Assembly (NCBI RefSeq): GCF_008711155.1
Contig: NZ_VUYQ01000009.1
Location: 1 to 64,000 of the forward strand
DNA length: 64,000 nt
Direction of reading: 5' to 3'
DNA from: Dechloromonas sp. CZR5
GTDB lineage: Bacteria; Pseudomonadota; Gammaproteobacteria; Burkholderiales; Rhodocyclaceae
The notes under the pieces are model-generated. The model was not told the DNA's origin and did no database searches. It saw only the letters and a list, made by a program, of their open reading frames with translations. A program made the translations under genes and the position numbers. Shown piece by piece: positions 44,685 to 55,282 of this stretch (positions within the stretch are counted from its first letter, which is position 1; every line of letters begins with the position of its first letter).

Positions 44685-45314
44685 ATGCATCGCGCATTTT
44701 TCATATCGATTCTTGCTCACATACTGGTGTTTGTGAGCCTTTTCGATTTTCGGCCGCTACCTGCCTATTCACCTTCCGTGGCTAAGGGGCGGTCGCTGAC
44801 TGTCGATTTCGTCCGTTTAAAACCTCCGGCGGTTGTCGGGTCGAATCCCCAGCAAAATATGTCCACTATCGCCTCGGTGGCCGAGCGGCATTTGGAGAAG
44901 CGCGTGCTGCCTGCCGCGAGCGGCGAACGCCAATCCTTCGGCATGCGGACGCAGGCTGTTGGCGAGCTTGAAAGCCTGAGTCTTCCTCCGGTTGCGACTG
45001 AAACGGGCTCGGTTGGCTTGCCGGCCGAGCTTGAAAGTGAGTACCGCCTCAACATTGCACGTGAATTGCGTCGAGCCAGATCCATGTCGCAAGTTACCGA
45101 TGAGTTGCGGCCTGAGGGTAGTGTCCGCCTCATCATTTCGTACTGGGCTGGACTGCATTTGCCGGTGGTGTCGCTTGATCGATCTAGCGGCTATTCCGAG
45201 CTCGATGAGATGGCCATGGCCAGTCTGAATAGCGCCGTAGCACGGGTGCGCCTACCCGGGACGGCGGGAGGCTTCAGAGTGTCATTTGTGGTCGAATATC
45301 GCCGGGAGCGTTAG
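44685..45314 (+). CDS. TonB-like energy transducer family protein
   Basis: The 209-residue protein has an uncleaved N-terminal membrane segment (FFISILAHILVFVSLF, with the histidine typical of TonB SHxxH/AH contexts), a proline-containing periplasmic linker, and a C-terminal domain with IISYWAGLHLPVVSLDRSSG, LDEMAMASLNSAV and RVSFVVEY, matching the TonB C-terminal fold. The proline-rich spacer is short, so it may be a TonB paralogue for a specific partner. No exbB, exbD or receptor gene is adjacent. Its end overlaps the convergent NUDIX gene by 4 nt. Confidence 0.8.
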   Translation: MHRAFFISILAHILVFVSLFDFRPLPAYSPSVAKGRSLTVDFVRLKPPAVVGSNPQQNMSTIASVAERHLEKRVLPAASGERQSFGMRTQAVGELESLSLPPVATETGSVGLPAELESEYRLNIARELRRARSMSQVTDELRPEGSVRLIISYWAGLHLPVVSLDRSSGYSELDEMAMASLNSAVARVRLPGTAGGFRVSFVVEYRRER

Positions 45315-45856
45315 GTTGGTTGCAGCGGTGCCAGAACCGCCTCGTGAAAGGCATAGCGCCGGCTTTCACGGTCGACGAGATAGCGTTCCAGGCAAAGGCT
45401 GACACTGCGGAATGCCAGATCGTGCCATGGGATTTCGTTGGGGGGGATCAGCCGTACTTCGAGGCTCTCTTCTCCTGCCAGAATCTCGGGAGTCCGCAGC
45501 TTTCCGCGATAGAAGAGGTGGACCTGATTGATATGGGGAATGTTGACCATGGCGAATGGCGCATCCACCGCGACGTCCGCTCCCGCTTCCTCTAGCGTTT
45601 CGCGACAGGCGGCCTGGGCCGTGGTTTCACCGTTTTCCATGAAGCCGCCAGGCAGTGTCCAGTAACCATGACGTGGTTCGATGGCACGTCGGCACATCAG
45701 AATGCTGCCTTGCCATTCGGCCACGCAGCAGACGACGAGGCGCGGGTTTTCATAGTGAATGTGGCCGCATGTGCCGCAGACGTGTCGGGGAAGGCTGTCG
45801 CCGACGGGTACGACGAGCGAGACGCTGGAGCCACATCGAACACAAAATTGAATCAC
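45311..45856 (-). CDS. NUDIX hydrolase with zinc ribbon
   Basis: The 181-residue protein has an N-terminal zinc ribbon (FCVRCG...HVCGTCGHIHYENP) and a NUDIX domain with GGFMENGETTAQAACRETLEEAG split as GGFMENGE and RETLEEAGA, the full Nudix box. Similar to NudC/NADH-pyrophosphatase relatives but shorter; the substrate is likely a nucleoside diphosphate derivative. It diverges from motA with about 180 nt between. Confidence 0.9.
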   Translation of the reverse strand: MIQFCVRCGSSVSLVVPVGDSLPRHVCGTCGHIHYENPRLVVCCVAEWQGSILMCRRAIEPRHGYWTLPGGFMENGETTAQAACRETLEEAGADVAVDAPFAMVNIPHINQVHLFYRGKLRTPEILAGEESLEVRLIPPNEIPWHDLAFRSVSLCLERYLVDRESRRYAFHEAVLAPLQPT

Positions 45857-45945
45857 AACAATTCCAGAGCATTTTACGGTCGATCGAGTTTATCACCTTG
45901 CACCCCCAGTGCCCGGAATTGCCCTCGTGACGGGCATTTCTTTCT

Positions 45946-45975
45946 TTGCACTCCGGCAATCCATGTGGCTACAAT
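45946..45975 (+). promoter_or_regulatory. Candidate motA promoter
   Basis: TACAAT (45970-45975), extended by TG upstream, 62 nt before motA; a weak TTGCAC -35 at 45946-45951 (18-nt spacer). No clear sigma-28 (TAAA-N15-GCCGATAA) or sigma-54 site was found. Confidence 0.35.
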
Positions 45976-46037
45976 AGCGGGAACCATTGCTGGGATGGAT
46001 TCGCGCCGGTTTGTTTGCCGGTGCACGGGGGGATTGA

Positions 46038-46895
46038 ATGTTTTTGATCGTCGGGTATGTCATTATTTTGGCTTCGGCTCTGGGGACCTATGCGATCCAC
46101 GGGAGTCTGCTCGCTCTTTGGGTTCCGACCGAGTACGTTGCCATCATCGGCTTGACGATTGGTTATTTTGTCGCAGCCAACAACATCACGGTCATCAAGG
46201 CTACTGTCGGAGCGGTTCCTGGAATCCTGAAAGGCTCGAAGTTCAACAAGGCCTTCTATATTGACGCCTTGGCAATGCTGTTCGAAGTGCTCGCCAAGGT
46301 TCGTAAAGAAGGATTGATGTCCATCGAAGGCGACATCGAGAACCCTGAAGCAAGCCCGATCTTTTCCAAATATCCGAATCTGGTTCATGACCACCACATC
46401 ATGGAGTTCGTCACCGATTATCTGCGGATGATGGTGGGGGGTAACCTGAATACGGTCGAAATCGAGAGCCTGATGGATGTCGAGCTGGAGACGCATCATC
46501 ACGAGGCCGCAGAGCCAGGGCATGTCGTGTCGGCAGTGGCGGGCGCTGTGCCCGCGTTCGGTATCGTCGTCGCGGTGATGGGCGTGGTGAACGTGATGGG
46601 ATCGGTTGGTTCGCCTCCCGCAGTTCTTGGAAAAATGATCGGTGGTGCCCTTGTCGGTACCTTCCTCGGTATTTTGATTTCCTACGGCTTTGTCGAGCCG
46701 GTTGCCAAGCTGCTCGAGCAGAAAGCTGCGGAAGAAGGAACCATCTACAAGTGCATCAAGATGGTGCTGCTGGCCTCGATGTCTGGCTATGCGCCCCAAG
46801 TGGCGATCGAGTTCGGGCGCAAGACACTCGATTCCCATTCGCGCCCCAGCTTCCGTGAGCTGGAAGATGAGTTGAAGGCCCGCAAGGGCAAGTAA
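46038..46895 (+). CDS. motA: Flagellar motor stator protein MotA
   Basis: The 285-residue protein has the MotA topology: two N-terminal helices (IVGYVIILASALGTY and IIGLTIGYFVAANN), a large cytoplasmic domain with VHDHHIMEFVTDYLRM, and two C-terminal helices with AVAGAVPAFGIVVAVMGVVN and GALVGTFLGILISYG. The last part carries the conserved prolines that form the proton path with MotB. It opens the motility/chemotaxis cluster. Confidence 0.97.
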   Translation: MFLIVGYVIILASALGTYAIHGSLLALWVPTEYVAIIGLTIGYFVAANNITVIKATVGAVPGILKGSKFNKAFYIDALAMLFEVLAKVRKEGLMSIEGDIENPEASPIFSKYPNLVHDHHIMEFVTDYLRMMVGGNLNTVEIESLMDVELETHHHEAAEPGHVVSAVAGAVPAFGIVVAVMGVVNVMGSVGSPPAVLGKMIGGALVGTFLGILISYGFVEPVAKLLEQKAAEEGTIYKCIKMVLLASMSGYAPQVAIEFGRKTLDSHSRPSFRELEDELKARKGK

Positions 46896-46921
46896 GCTTG
46901 CCTAACCACTGAGCCGATTCG

Positions 46922-47869
46922 ATGAGCGATGATTCCACACGCCCTATAGTCATCAAGCGCAAGAAGGTTGTCGCCGGAGGCGGGCATGGGGGCGCCTGGA
47001 AGATCGCCTATGCCGACTTCGTGACGGCGATGATGGCTTTCTTCCTGTTGATGTGGTTGCTGGGGTCTACAGCGAAAGGCGATCTGCAGGGGATTGCCGA
47101 GTTTTTCCAGAACCCGCTGAAGGTTTCCCAGCAGGGCGGCAGCGGGTCGGGGGATGCAACCAGCGTGCTTCAGGGCGGCGGCAAGGATTTGACGCGCCAG
47201 GCGGGGCAGGTCAAGCGAGGTGAGATAGAGGCTAAAAAATCCACTTCGTTCTCCAAGGAGGCGCAAGCCGAGTTTCGTCGCCAGGAACAGGAGCGCCTTG
47301 AAGCCTTGAAGGCCGATATCGAGAAAATGATCGAGAAAAGCCCGCAATTGGCGCAATTCAAGAAGCAGATGTTGCTTGACATCACCTCGGAAGGTTTGCG
47401 CATCCAGATCGTCGATGAGCAGAACAGGCCGATGTTTGACTCGAGTAGCGCCGATCTCAAGCCGTATACAAGGGATATCCTTCGCCAGATTGGCAAGGCC
47501 TTGAATGGGGTGCAAAACCGGATCAGCCTTGCCGGGCATACCGATGCGTCGCAGTTTGCAGGCGGCGAAAAGGGATTTTCCAATTGGGAGCTGTCATCCA
47601 ATCGAGCCAACGCATCGCGACGCGAGCTGGTACTGGGCGGCATGGATGACAGCAAGGTATTGCGGGTGGTTGGTTTGGCTTCAACGGTTCTGTTCGACAA
47701 AAACGATCCGCTGAGTTCGATCAATCGTCGTATCAGTATTGTCGTGCTCAACAAAAAAACGGAGCAGGCCATCCTCCACGAAGAGGGGCCTGAATCCGAG
47801 GTGGGCGGGGAAGAGTCGTTGCCCGAAGGGCTTAAATTGCCGGGTATCGGCAAGGGTACTGCTGGCTGA
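46922..47869 (+). CDS. motB: Flagellar motor stator protein MotB
   Basis: The 315-residue protein has a short cytoplasmic N-terminus, one membrane helix with the proton-carrying Asp32 in [19 protein letters not shown], and a periplasmic OmpA-like peptidoglycan-binding domain (about 165-285; [30 protein letters not shown]). It anchors the stator. It starts 26 nt after motA in the same direction and precedes a receptor-like gene, forming one unit. Confidence 0.96.
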   Translation: MSDDSTRPIVIKRKKVVAGGGHGGAWKIAYADFVTAMMAFFLLMWLLGSTAKGDLQGIAEFFQNPLKVSQQGGSGSGDATSVLQGGGKDLTRQAGQVKRGEIEAKKSTSFSKEAQAEFRRQEQERLEALKADIEKMIEKSPQLAQFKKQMLLDITSEGLRIQIVDEQNRPMFDSSSADLKPYTRDILRQIGKALNGVQNRISLAGHTDASQFAGGEKGFSNWELSSNRANASRRELVLGGMDDSKVLRVVGLASTVLFDKNDPLSSINRRISIVVLNKKTEQAILHEEGPESEVGGEESLPEGLKLPGIGKGTAG

Positions 47870-47903
47870 CTCGCCGACGCTTGCCGAATCATTGGGAGAG
47901 GGA

Positions 47904-49121
47904 ATGGCCTCAAATGGCAAAGCGGTGTGGATGGCTGTAGTGGCCTCTTTGGTGCTGATTGGCGGGTTGCTTGCGTGGGAGCCGGCTGCCCGTTCTCCTG
48001 CCATCATCGGTGTCTATATCTTGTTGGTTTTCGGCTGGGTGGTAGTTGTCTTGCATTCGGGAAAGGCAATGACGGCCGGCTTGGCGGCGAGCGGCGCGGC
48101 CAGTACTCACCGGGAAATCGTCGAGCGAAGCGGCGAGGCAATCCGGCATGTATCAGCAGAGGCCTCCCGGCAGGTCGCTGAAATGCGCAATGAAATCCAG
48201 CGGACGCAGGGAATTTTGGGTGAGGCGATTGAGAAGCTGGTGGCTAGCTTTCATGGCATGAATGCCCAACTCCAGCGCCAGCAGTCATTGGGAATGCTGG
48301 TCATCAGCGGTGGGGGCGAAGAGGGGGCGGTCAGCGAATTTCAGAATTTTGCGGCCAAGACATCGGCTACGCTGCGTCAATTCGTTGATAGTGTCGTTGA
48401 GAACTCCAGGCTAGCCATGTCGCTGGTTGAAATGACCGATCGCATCATCCAGCAGATGAGCGAAGTCCGGGGCATGCTGGGAGAAATCGAGGGCATTGCC
48501 AAACAGACCAACCTGCTGGCGCTTAATGCCGCAATCGAGGCGGCTCGTGCCGGTGAGGCGGGGCGGGGGTTTGCGGTCGTGGCGGACGAGGTCAGGGATC
48601 TGTCCGGCCGGACCAATCATTTCAGCCAGCAAATTAGGGATTCTCTGGGCAAGATGCAGACAACCATCGAGGCTACAGAAAAAGCCATCAACCAGATGGC
48701 GGCCCAGGATATGACGTTTGCGCTCACCTCGAAGAGCGATGTCGAGCTTGCGATGGTCGGCATTACTGAGATGAATCGGCGCACAGAGGGGAGTGTGGCC
48801 GAGTTGAACACCATCGCGGATCAGGTTGAGAAATCACTCAATCAGGCCATCATGTCGCTACAGTTTCAGGATATGGTGACTCAGTTGTTGGGGCATGCCG
48901 GGTGCCGTCTGGATGTGTTGGATGAAATTCTGGTCGATGAGCAACGTATGGCAGGCATCATGAACGATACCGCCAATCCGGGGGCTGCATTGGCTGCACT
49001 GTCAGAAATATGCCTTCACGTTGACCAGATTTCGCAAAAAATGAGTGTGATTTCTCAAAAGGTGGATAATAATCCGGTTAATCAAACAGGCTTTGCCAGT
49101 GGCGAAGTTGAGTTGTTCTGA
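47904..49121 (+). CDS. Methyl-accepting-chemotaxis-like protein (short, two membrane helices)
   Basis: The 405-residue protein has two closely spaced membrane helices ([19 protein letters not shown] and [19 protein letters not shown]) and then a signalling domain with [40 protein letters not shown] and [15 protein letters not shown], ending in a helical tail. It lacks a normal periplasmic sensor domain, so it may sense through the membrane or a partner. ATG 47904 has GGGAGAGGG upstream. It lies between motB and cheY. Confidence 0.85.
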   Translation: MASNGKAVWMAVVASLVLIGGLLAWEPAARSPAIIGVYILLVFGWVVVVLHSGKAMTAGLAASGAASTHREIVERSGEAIRHVSAEASRQVAEMRNEIQRTQGILGEAIEKLVASFHGMNAQLQRQQSLGMLVISGGGEEGAVSEFQNFAAKTSATLRQFVDSVVENSRLAMSLVEMTDRIIQQMSEVRGMLGEIEGIAKQTNLLALNAAIEAARAGEAGRGFAVVADEVRDLSGRTNHFSQQIRDSLGKMQTTIEATEKAINQMAAQDMTFALTSKSDVELAMVGITEMNRRTEGSVAELNTIADQVEKSLNQAIMSLQFQDMVTQLLGHAGCRLDVLDEILVDEQRMAGIMNDTANPGAALAALSEICLHVDQISQKMSVISQKVDNNPVNQTGFASGEVELF

Positions 49122-49139
49122 ATATATCGAGAGGTAACG

Positions 49140-49505
49140 ATGGCAAAAACCGTTCTAGCAGTTGATGATTCCGCCTCCATTCGCCAGATGGTTTCATTTA
49201 CCTTGAAAAGCGCTGGTTACGACGTGGTCGAGGCAGTGGACGGGATGGATGGCTTGGATAAAGCCAAAACCAAAAGCATCAATTTGGTTCTGACGGATCA
49301 GAACATGCCGCGCATGGACGGGCTGACGCTGATCAAGAGCCTGCGCAGCATGCCTCAGTACGCAAAGACACCAATCCTGATGCTGACGACAGAATCTTCC
49401 GATGCCATGAAGGCACAGGGGAGGGCGGCGGGAGCGACAGGATGGCTGGTCAAGCCCTTCGACCCCCAAAAACTGATTGAAGTCGTGCGCAAAGTCATCG
49501 GCTAA
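49140..49505 (+). CDS. cheY: CheY-like response regulator (first)
   Basis: The 121-residue single-domain receiver has VDDSAS, phospho-acceptor Asp53 in LVLTDQNMPRMDG, the switch Thr in LMLTTESS and the Lys in LVKPFDP. It follows the receptor by 18 nt and precedes cheA. A second CheY is encoded at 63204. The first may act as phosphate sink or in adaptation, but that is inference. Confidence 0.93.
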   Translation: MAKTVLAVDDSASIRQMVSFTLKSAGYDVVEAVDGMDGLDKAKTKSINLVLTDQNMPRMDGLTLIKSLRSMPQYAKTPILMLTTESSDAMKAQGRAAGATGWLVKPFDPQKLIEVVRKVIG

Positions 49506-49591
49506 CTAGCGGCCGATCTACCTGCCAAAGGCAGGTCGTTTGCATACCAATATCGGCCGCCAAGGGGTGGCGGTTGTGCTCGGGGGGTAGC

Positions 49592-51919
49592 ATGGCTATC
49601 GACATGAGTCAGTTTTATCAGGTGTTCTTCGACGAGTCGGCGGAACATCTGGCGGCAATGGAAGGGTTGCTGCTCGATCTGGATATCGAGAATCCGGATC
49701 CGGAGCAGTTGAACGCCATATTCCGTGCTGCGCACTCCATCAAGGGGAGCGCGGGGACATTCGGGTTCACCGATCTCGCGGAAACGACACATATCCTTGA
49801 AAACTTGCTGGATCGCATCCGCAAACAGGAACTTGGTTTGCGGGCCGAAATGGTGGATGCATTTCTGGAGAGCGGTGATCTCCTGCGTGACATGCTGGAG
49901 GCGCATCAAGGTCGCGGTGAAGTCGACGGTGCCGCAGTCGAAGCGATCTGCGCTCGTCTACGCCAGCTGTCCACTGACATGAAGGTTGCCGCGCCAGCGG
50001 CCGTAGAAGATGCATCTCTTTCGGCAGCAGTGCGGGTATTCGACATTCAGTTCGTGCCGACTGAGGTTTCGGCAAAAGGCGAGGGGGTCAAGAACCTGCT
50101 GGCCGAGCTGCGCTCACTGGGCGAGCTGGAAATTCTGAGCCAGCCGGATGACGGCGAGCACAACGTTGGTTACTGGCAGTTGCGCCTGACTGGCGATTGT
50201 GGCCAGGAAGCATTTGCCGACCAGATCGATTTTGTCGCGGACAACGGTGCCTGGCGCGTACTTGAGAGCCGCCCTGCTGGCGAAGCGGAAGATGGAGCCT
50301 TCGGCTTCTTTGATGATTCGCCAGGGGCGCCCGAGGAGGATGCTGCCTACGGATTCTTTGCGCCCCTCGACGTGCAGGCCGAGCAGAATCCGACTGCTGC
50401 GAACACTCAGGACGATGGTTATGGCTTTTTCGAGCCGCTGCCGGTGGCCGAGAAGTCGGGTGATGTGGCAGTGAGTGCGGAAGAGGGGGATGGCTACGGT
50501 TTTTTCGAACCACTGCACGCTACCCCAAGCGCGCAGCCGGTTGTGGCCGAGGAGGGCGACGGGTTTGGTTTCTTCGAGCCCCTGCCCGACGCGGCGCCGT
50601 TGGCACCCCCGTCAGCGGACGCGCCTATAGAGCGGATTGCCGAGCCCGCCGCCCCGGTGGCCGTTGTGGCACCGGAAAAGCCGGCGGCGGAGCCGAGAGC
50701 GCGCGCAGCCAAGGCAGCATCGGCCGCCGCCGCAGGGGGCGATTCCTCCATCCGGGTCAGTGTTGAAAAGGTCGATCAGCTGATCAATCTGGTTGGCGAA
50801 CTGGTGATTACCCAGGCCATGCTGCTGCAGACGGCCGCCCAGATGCAGGAAAACGCGCCGGACCGCCTGGTCAATGGATTGGCCCAGCTGGAACGCAATA
50901 CGCGCGATCTGCAGGAGTCGGTCATGTCGATCCGCATGCTGCCGATTTCCTTTGTGTTTTCCCGCTTCCCGCGGGTGGTTCGCGATCTATCCGGCAAGCT
51001 CGGCAAACAGGTCGAGCTCAAGACATCCGGGGAAACGACGGAACTGGACAAGGGGTTGATCGAGCGTATCGCGGACCCATTGACGCACCTCATCCGCAAC
51101 AGTCTGGACCACGGCATCGAACTCCCGGAGAAGCGCATTGCTGCGGGCAAGAGTCCGGTTGGGACGATTACCCTGAAGGCCTATCATCAAGGCGGGAACA
51201 TCGTGATCGAGGTCGGCGATGACGGTGGCGGCTTGCCGCGCAACAAGATACTGGCCAAGGCTCGCGAGCGTGGTCTGCAGGTTTCCGATCAGATGACCGA
51301 TCAGGAGGTCTTCAACCTGATCTTCGAGGCGGGATTTTCGACCGCTGAGCAGGTGACCGATGTTTCCGGCCGAGGAGTCGGGATGGACGTGGTCCGCCGC
51401 AACATCCAATCCATGGGCGGGCGCGTCGAGATCGATTCCATGCTCGGGGTCGGTACGCGGATGACGGTGCGACTCCCGCTGACGCTGGCGATCTTGGATG
51501 GCATGTCGATTGCCGTCGGTGACCAGACCTATATTTTGCCGTTGTCGTACGTGATCGAGTCGTTCCAGCCACAGACCGGCGATATCAAGACACTCTCCAA
51601 CCAGGCACGGGTCATCCAGGTCAGGGGCGAGTACCTGCCGGTTGTCGCCTTGCATGAGGTGTTCAACATCAGACCGCGCGCTGGCGATTTCACGCAGGGC
51701 ATCATGGTCGTGATCGACGCCGATGGCATCAAGGCGGCGCTCTATGTTGACGCACTGGTGGGGCAACACCAGGTCGTGATCAAGAGCCTGGAGGCGAATT
51801 ATCGGCGGGTGCAGGGAATTTCAGGCGCCACCATCATGGGTGATGGTCATGTGGCGTTGATTCTGGATGTGTCGGCAATCGCCGGCATGGCCAAGAGCAG
51901 TGTTCAGAAAGCCGGCTGA
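49592..51919 (+). CDS. cheA: Chemotaxis histidine kinase CheA with repeat-containing linker
   Basis: The 775-residue kinase has P1 (1-115) with phospho-acceptor His48 in RAAHSIKGSAG, a P2-like region (about 145-225), a linker of about 120 residues, then P3 dimerisation (LVGELVITQAMLLQ), P4 ATPase (IRNSLDHGIE, GDDGGGLPR, VSGRGVGMDVV) and the P5 CheW-like domain. The linker carries five repeats of the form [FY]GFF[ADE]-L at residues 237, 253, 277, 302 and 325. ATG 49592 is preceded by GGGGGG; a start 18 nt upstream is possible. It phosphorylates CheY and CheB. Confidence 0.97.
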   Translation: MAIDMSQFYQVFFDESAEHLAAMEGLLLDLDIENPDPEQLNAIFRAAHSIKGSAGTFGFTDLAETTHILENLLDRIRKQELGLRAEMVDAFLESGDLLRDMLEAHQGRGEVDGAAVEAICARLRQLSTDMKVAAPAAVEDASLSAAVRVFDIQFVPTEVSAKGEGVKNLLAELRSLGELEILSQPDDGEHNVGYWQLRLTGDCGQEAFADQIDFVADNGAWRVLESRPAGEAEDGAFGFFDDSPGAPEEDAAYGFFAPLDVQAEQNPTAANTQDDGYGFFEPLPVAEKSGDVAVSAEEGDGYGFFEPLHATPSAQPVVAEEGDGFGFFEPLPDAAPLAPPSADAPIERIAEPAAPVAVVAPEKPAAEPRARAAKAASAAAAGGDSSIRVSVEKVDQLINLVGELVITQAMLLQTAAQMQENAPDRLVNGLAQLERNTRDLQESVMSIRMLPISFVFSRFPRVVRDLSGKLGKQVELKTSGETTELDKGLIERIADPLTHLIRNSLDHGIELPEKRIAAGKSPVGTITLKAYHQGGNIVIEVGDDGGGLPRNKILAKARERGLQVSDQMTDQEVFNLIFEAGFSTAEQVTDVSGRGVGMDVVRRNIQSMGGRVEIDSMLGVGTRMTVRLPLTLAILDGMSIAVGDQTYILPLSYVIESFQPQTGDIKTLSNQARVIQVRGEYLPVVALHEVFNIRPRAGDFTQGIMVVIDADGIKAALYVDALVGQHQVVIKSLEANYRRVQGISGATIMGDGHVALILDVSAIAGMAKSSVQKAG
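50300..50584 (+). repeat. Five GFF repeats in the CheA linker
   Basis: Codons for FGFFDDS (50300), YGFFAPL (50348), YGFFEPL (50420), YGFFEPL (50495) and FGFFEPL (50564) recur at 16 to 25-residue spacing. The surrounding sequence is acidic and Ala/Pro rich with little conservation, so only the short hydrophobic motif is retained. This looks like a set of short linear binding motifs in a disordered linker. Confidence 0.85.
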
Positions 51920-51941
51920 CGGCTGAATTGGGGAGCATGAG

Positions 51942-52442
51942 ATGGAAGCGATGACGCAGAGCGGAAGCGCGGCAGGCGAAGAGGATCTGGTTGCCAGTGA
52001 ATATCTGACCTTTACACTGGGCGGCGAGGAGTACGCGATCGATATCCTCAAGGTTCAGGAAATTCGGGGCTATGAACCGCCTACCTTGATTGCCAATGCG
52101 CCTGCCTTCATCAAGGGGGTGATCAACCTGCGGGGAACGATCGTCCCCATCGTCGATCTGCGCATCAAGTTCAATCTTGGCAAGATCGAATACACCCCTT
52201 TTACCGTCGTCGTCATTCTCAATGTTGCCGGCAGGGTGATCGGTGCCGTCGTCGATAGCGTTTCCGACGTCATTTCACTGACTCGTTCGCAGATTCGTCC
52301 TGCACCGGACTTCTCTGCAACTTTCGATACCAAGTACATCCTCGGCCTGGCGACCGTGGATAGCCGGATGATGATCGTGACCGATATCGAGCGTCTGATG
52401 ACCAGCGCCGATATGGAACTGATTGACAGCGCGGCGGCATGA
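51942..52442 (+). CDS. cheW: Chemotaxis coupling protein CheW
   Basis: The 166-residue protein is a single CheW domain: [21 protein letters not shown], then [17 protein letters not shown] and DSVSDVISL. It couples receptors to CheA. It starts 22 nt after cheA and is followed after 58 nt by the first large receptor. GGGGAG precedes the ATG. Confidence 0.96.
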   Translation: MEAMTQSGSAAGEEDLVASEYLTFTLGGEEYAIDILKVQEIRGYEPPTLIANAPAFIKGVINLRGTIVPIVDLRIKFNLGKIEYTPFTVVVILNVAGRVIGAVVDSVSDVISLTRSQIRPAPDFSATFDTKYILGLATVDSRMMIVTDIERLMTSADMELIDSAAA

Positions 52443-52500
52443 CGCGATCAACGAAACGGACCACACTCCTAGAAACGTATCCGGAACGGGAAATATTTCG

Positions 52501-55242
52501 ATGAAATCCGAAAAGCTGGCAAATAAATTCATAGGATTGGGCTTGCTGACGGCCATTGCCGTTGCCGTGCCCATGGTGCCTCTGGTCGGTGGCTTGAATG
52601 AACAGGTACGTCTGGTGGATAAGGAGCGTGCCGGTGTGGCAGTCCACAAGGAGTTACGCTTTGTGCTGCAGGATACGCAGCGACATCGGGGTGCAACGAC
52701 GTCGTTGCTGCTCGGCAAACAGGAATTCAAGGAGCGCGCCGACGCGGCCAGATCGGGGACCGATGCGGCCATCGCGAAGGCCGATGCACAGATTGCCACC
52801 AATGAATCGGAACTCGGTAGCCTGGCCGACTGGAACGAGTTCAAATCGAGCTGGCAAAGCCTGAAAGGGGAGTTTTCAACGCTTGCGCCACAGGAGAATT
52901 CGAAGCGCCATACCGAATTGATTGCCAGGCTTATGGGGATCATGGACAAGGTGGCCGAGCAGTCAAAACTGGTGCTTGATCCGGAAGCTGTCACTTATTT
53001 CACGATAGACCTGACCATTCTGCAATTGCCCCATGTCACCGAGCGCATGGGGCAGGCGCGTGCCATGGGTTCGGTCGTGCTGTCGGAGAAGGCGATCAAT
53101 CAACTCCAGCGTGACGCCTTGATCGGCGGTTTTGCCGAAGTCTCTCTCCGCCAGAAGCAGATGGTGGCTGATGGCGACAAGGTGCTGGCAGAGGATCCGG
53201 CGGCGCGGGAGCAACTGGCGGGCGCCTTCGACGCAGCAAAGGTCGGCATCGATACCTTCATGGCCAATATTCAGCGCAACATCCTGCGTGCGGAGGTCTT
53301 GAGCTACGAACCGGCGCGTTATTTCGATGAGACCACGCAAGGCATCAATGCCTTGTTCAAGCTCTATGACAGCGCAGACCAGTATCTCGACCAGGCGCTG
53401 GAAAGGCGCAGCGAACGAGTCCATACGCAGCGCCTGCTGGTGTTGTCCCTCGCCGGTGCATTGATTGCGCTGGTGGCCGGGGCTGGTTTCGTTATCCTGC
53501 GTCGTGTCAATCGCTCGGTTCTGGACGTTTCCCAGGCGCTCGATCAAATTGCCGGCGGGCGCCTCGATGTTCCGCTGGTCGCTTCCAGCAACGATGAAAT
53601 CGGACACATGATCCAGCGCCTCGAGGAGATGCAGAGCCAGTTGCGCAACCGGCTGACTGCGGAACGCGATGCGGCCAATGCGACCTTGCGGATCAAGGTC
53701 GCATTGGATGTGAGCTCGAATAGTGTCATGGTGGCCGACCCGGAAGGGAAGATTATCTATTGCAACACGGCGGTGTTGACGATGATGCGTGCTGCCGAAA
53801 GCGACATCCGTTCCCAGTTGCCGAGCTTCCGGGCCGATGCCATTCTCGGGTCGAATTTCGATATCTATCACCGGCAGCCAAGCCATCAGCGCAATTTGCT
53901 GGCCGCGCTGAAAGGAACACATCGCGCATCCTTGAATATCGGTGGCAGGCACTTCAGCCTGATCGCAACACCCATCCGGAATGCCGATGGCGAGCGATTG
54001 GGAACCGTGGTCGAATGGCTTGATCGAACCGCCGAGGTCCTCGTCGAACAGGAGGTGGCGAGCATCATCAGTGCGGCGGCCAGCGGAGACTTCAGTCGAC
54101 GCCTGGATAGCGCCAAGATGAGTGGATTCTTCCGCCAGATATCCGACGGGATCAATGCGCTCCTGGAGGCCAATACACGCGCCTTGGGCGATGTCGGCGC
54201 CATGTTTGCACGCTTGGCGCAGGGCAATCTGACGCAGAAAATCGATGCGGACTATCAAGGGATGCTCGGTACGTTGAAGGATGATGCCAACGCGACCGTG
54301 GACAATCTTGAACAGATCATCGCCTCGATCAAGGATGCCGCCGGCGCCATCAACACGGCGGCCAAGGAAATTGCGTCGGGTAACCAGGACCTGTCGGGCC
54401 GGACGGAGGAACAGGCGAGCAGCCTTGAAGAGACGGCCTCGAGCATGGAGCAGCTGACGGGTACGGTGAAGCAGAATGCCGACAATGCCCGGCAGGCCAA
54501 CGAACTGGCTGGCACGGCCCAGCAGGTGGCGGTCAAGGGAGGCGAGGTGGTCAGTCAGGTAGTCGACACCATGAGCGCCATCCACCAATCGAGCAGCAAG
54601 ATCGCGGACATCATCGGCGTGATCGACGGCATAGCCTTCCAGACCAATATCCTGGCGCTCAACGCGGCGGTCGAAGCGGCCCGTGCCGGCGAACAAGGTC
54701 GTGGTTTTGCGGTGGTAGCGACCGAGGTGCGCAACCTGGCCCAGCGCAGCGCGGCGGCAGCCAAGGAAATCAAGGGCCTGATCTCCGACTCGGTCGAGAA
54801 GGTCGAAACCGGGAACCGGCTGGTCGATCAGGCGGGGCGGACGATGGACGAAGTCGTCACCAGCATCAAGCGGGTGGCGAAGATCATGGCCGATATCTCG
54901 GATGCCAGCCGCGAGCAAAGTTCGGGCATCGAGCAGGTCAGCCGTGCGGTCAGCCAGATGGATGAAGTGACGCAGCAGAACGCGGCGCTGGTGGAAGAGG
55001 CAGCCGCCGCCGCCGAGAGTCTGGAAGAGCAGGCGCACAATCTGGCGCAGGCTGTCGCCGTTTTCGCGCTGCGGCAAGGGGGAAGCGTTCCGCAGTTGTC
55101 GGCGCCCCGTCAGCAGTTACAGCAAGGCAGGGGCGAAGCACGTCCGGCATTGCAGCACAAGGAGCCTGTTCGCCTGACCTCCGCAGCCAGCAAATCCACT
55201 ACGCCATCCATCCCGGATGACGACGAGTGGGCGGAATTCTGA
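52501..55242 (+). CDS. Methyl-accepting chemotaxis protein with internal PAS domain
   Basis: The 913-residue receptor has a first membrane helix ([20 protein letters not shown]), a periplasmic domain of about 280 residues (with [16 protein letters not shown]), a second helix near 313-335, HAMP, an internal PAS-like domain ([16 protein letters not shown]) and the signalling domain with [21 protein letters not shown]. It ends in EWAEF, which resembles the CheR/CheB docking pentapeptide xWxxF. ATG 52501 starts just after GGGAAA. Its signalling domain is almost identical in DNA to that of the next gene. Confidence 0.93.
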   Translation: MKSEKLANKFIGLGLLTAIAVAVPMVPLVGGLNEQVRLVDKERAGVAVHKELRFVLQDTQRHRGATTSLLLGKQEFKERADAARSGTDAAIAKADAQIATNESELGSLADWNEFKSSWQSLKGEFSTLAPQENSKRHTELIARLMGIMDKVAEQSKLVLDPEAVTYFTIDLTILQLPHVTERMGQARAMGSVVLSEKAINQLQRDALIGGFAEVSLRQKQMVADGDKVLAEDPAAREQLAGAFDAAKVGIDTFMANIQRNILRAEVLSYEPARYFDETTQGINALFKLYDSADQYLDQALERRSERVHTQRLLVLSLAGALIALVAGAGFVILRRVNRSVLDVSQALDQIAGGRLDVPLVASSNDEIGHMIQRLEEMQSQLRNRLTAERDAANATLRIKVALDVSSNSVMVADPEGKIIYCNTAVLTMMRAAESDIRSQLPSFRADAILGSNFDIYHRQPSHQRNLLAALKGTHRASLNIGGRHFSLIATPIRNADGERLGTVVEWLDRTAEVLVEQEVASIISAAASGDFSRRLDSAKMSGFFRQISDGINALLEANTRALGDVGAMFARLAQGNLTQKIDADYQGMLGTLKDDANATVDNLEQIIASIKDAAGAINTAAKEIASGNQDLSGRTEEQASSLEETASSMEQLTGTVKQNADNARQANELAGTAQQVAVKGGEVVSQVVDTMSAIHQSSSKIADIIGVIDGIAFQTNILALNAAVEAARAGEQGRGFAVVATEVRNLAQRSAAAAKEIKGLISDSVEKVETGNRLVDQAGRTMDEVVTSIKRVAKIMADISDASREQSSGIEQVSRAVSQMDEVTQQNAALVEEAAAAAESLEEQAHNLAQAVAVFALRQGGSVPQLSAPRQQLQQGRGEARPALQHKEPVRLTSAASKSTTPSIPDDDEWAEF
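54346..55039 (+). repeat. Near-identical direct repeat, copy 1
   Basis: This 694-nt stretch of the first large receptor aligns without gaps to 57254-57947. I count about 11 differences, and 54589-55004 (416 nt) is identical. Offset is 2908 nt, and the reading frames of the two genes match across it. Confidence 0.9.
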
Positions 55243-55282
55243 CCAGCATATCGATACCGAAAAAAAGATCGAGGACGCAATA

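Noticed and set aside
52963..55077. Long minus-strand frame across the receptor gene
   Set aside because: Shadow frame; repeated again opposite the second receptor because the DNA is duplicated.
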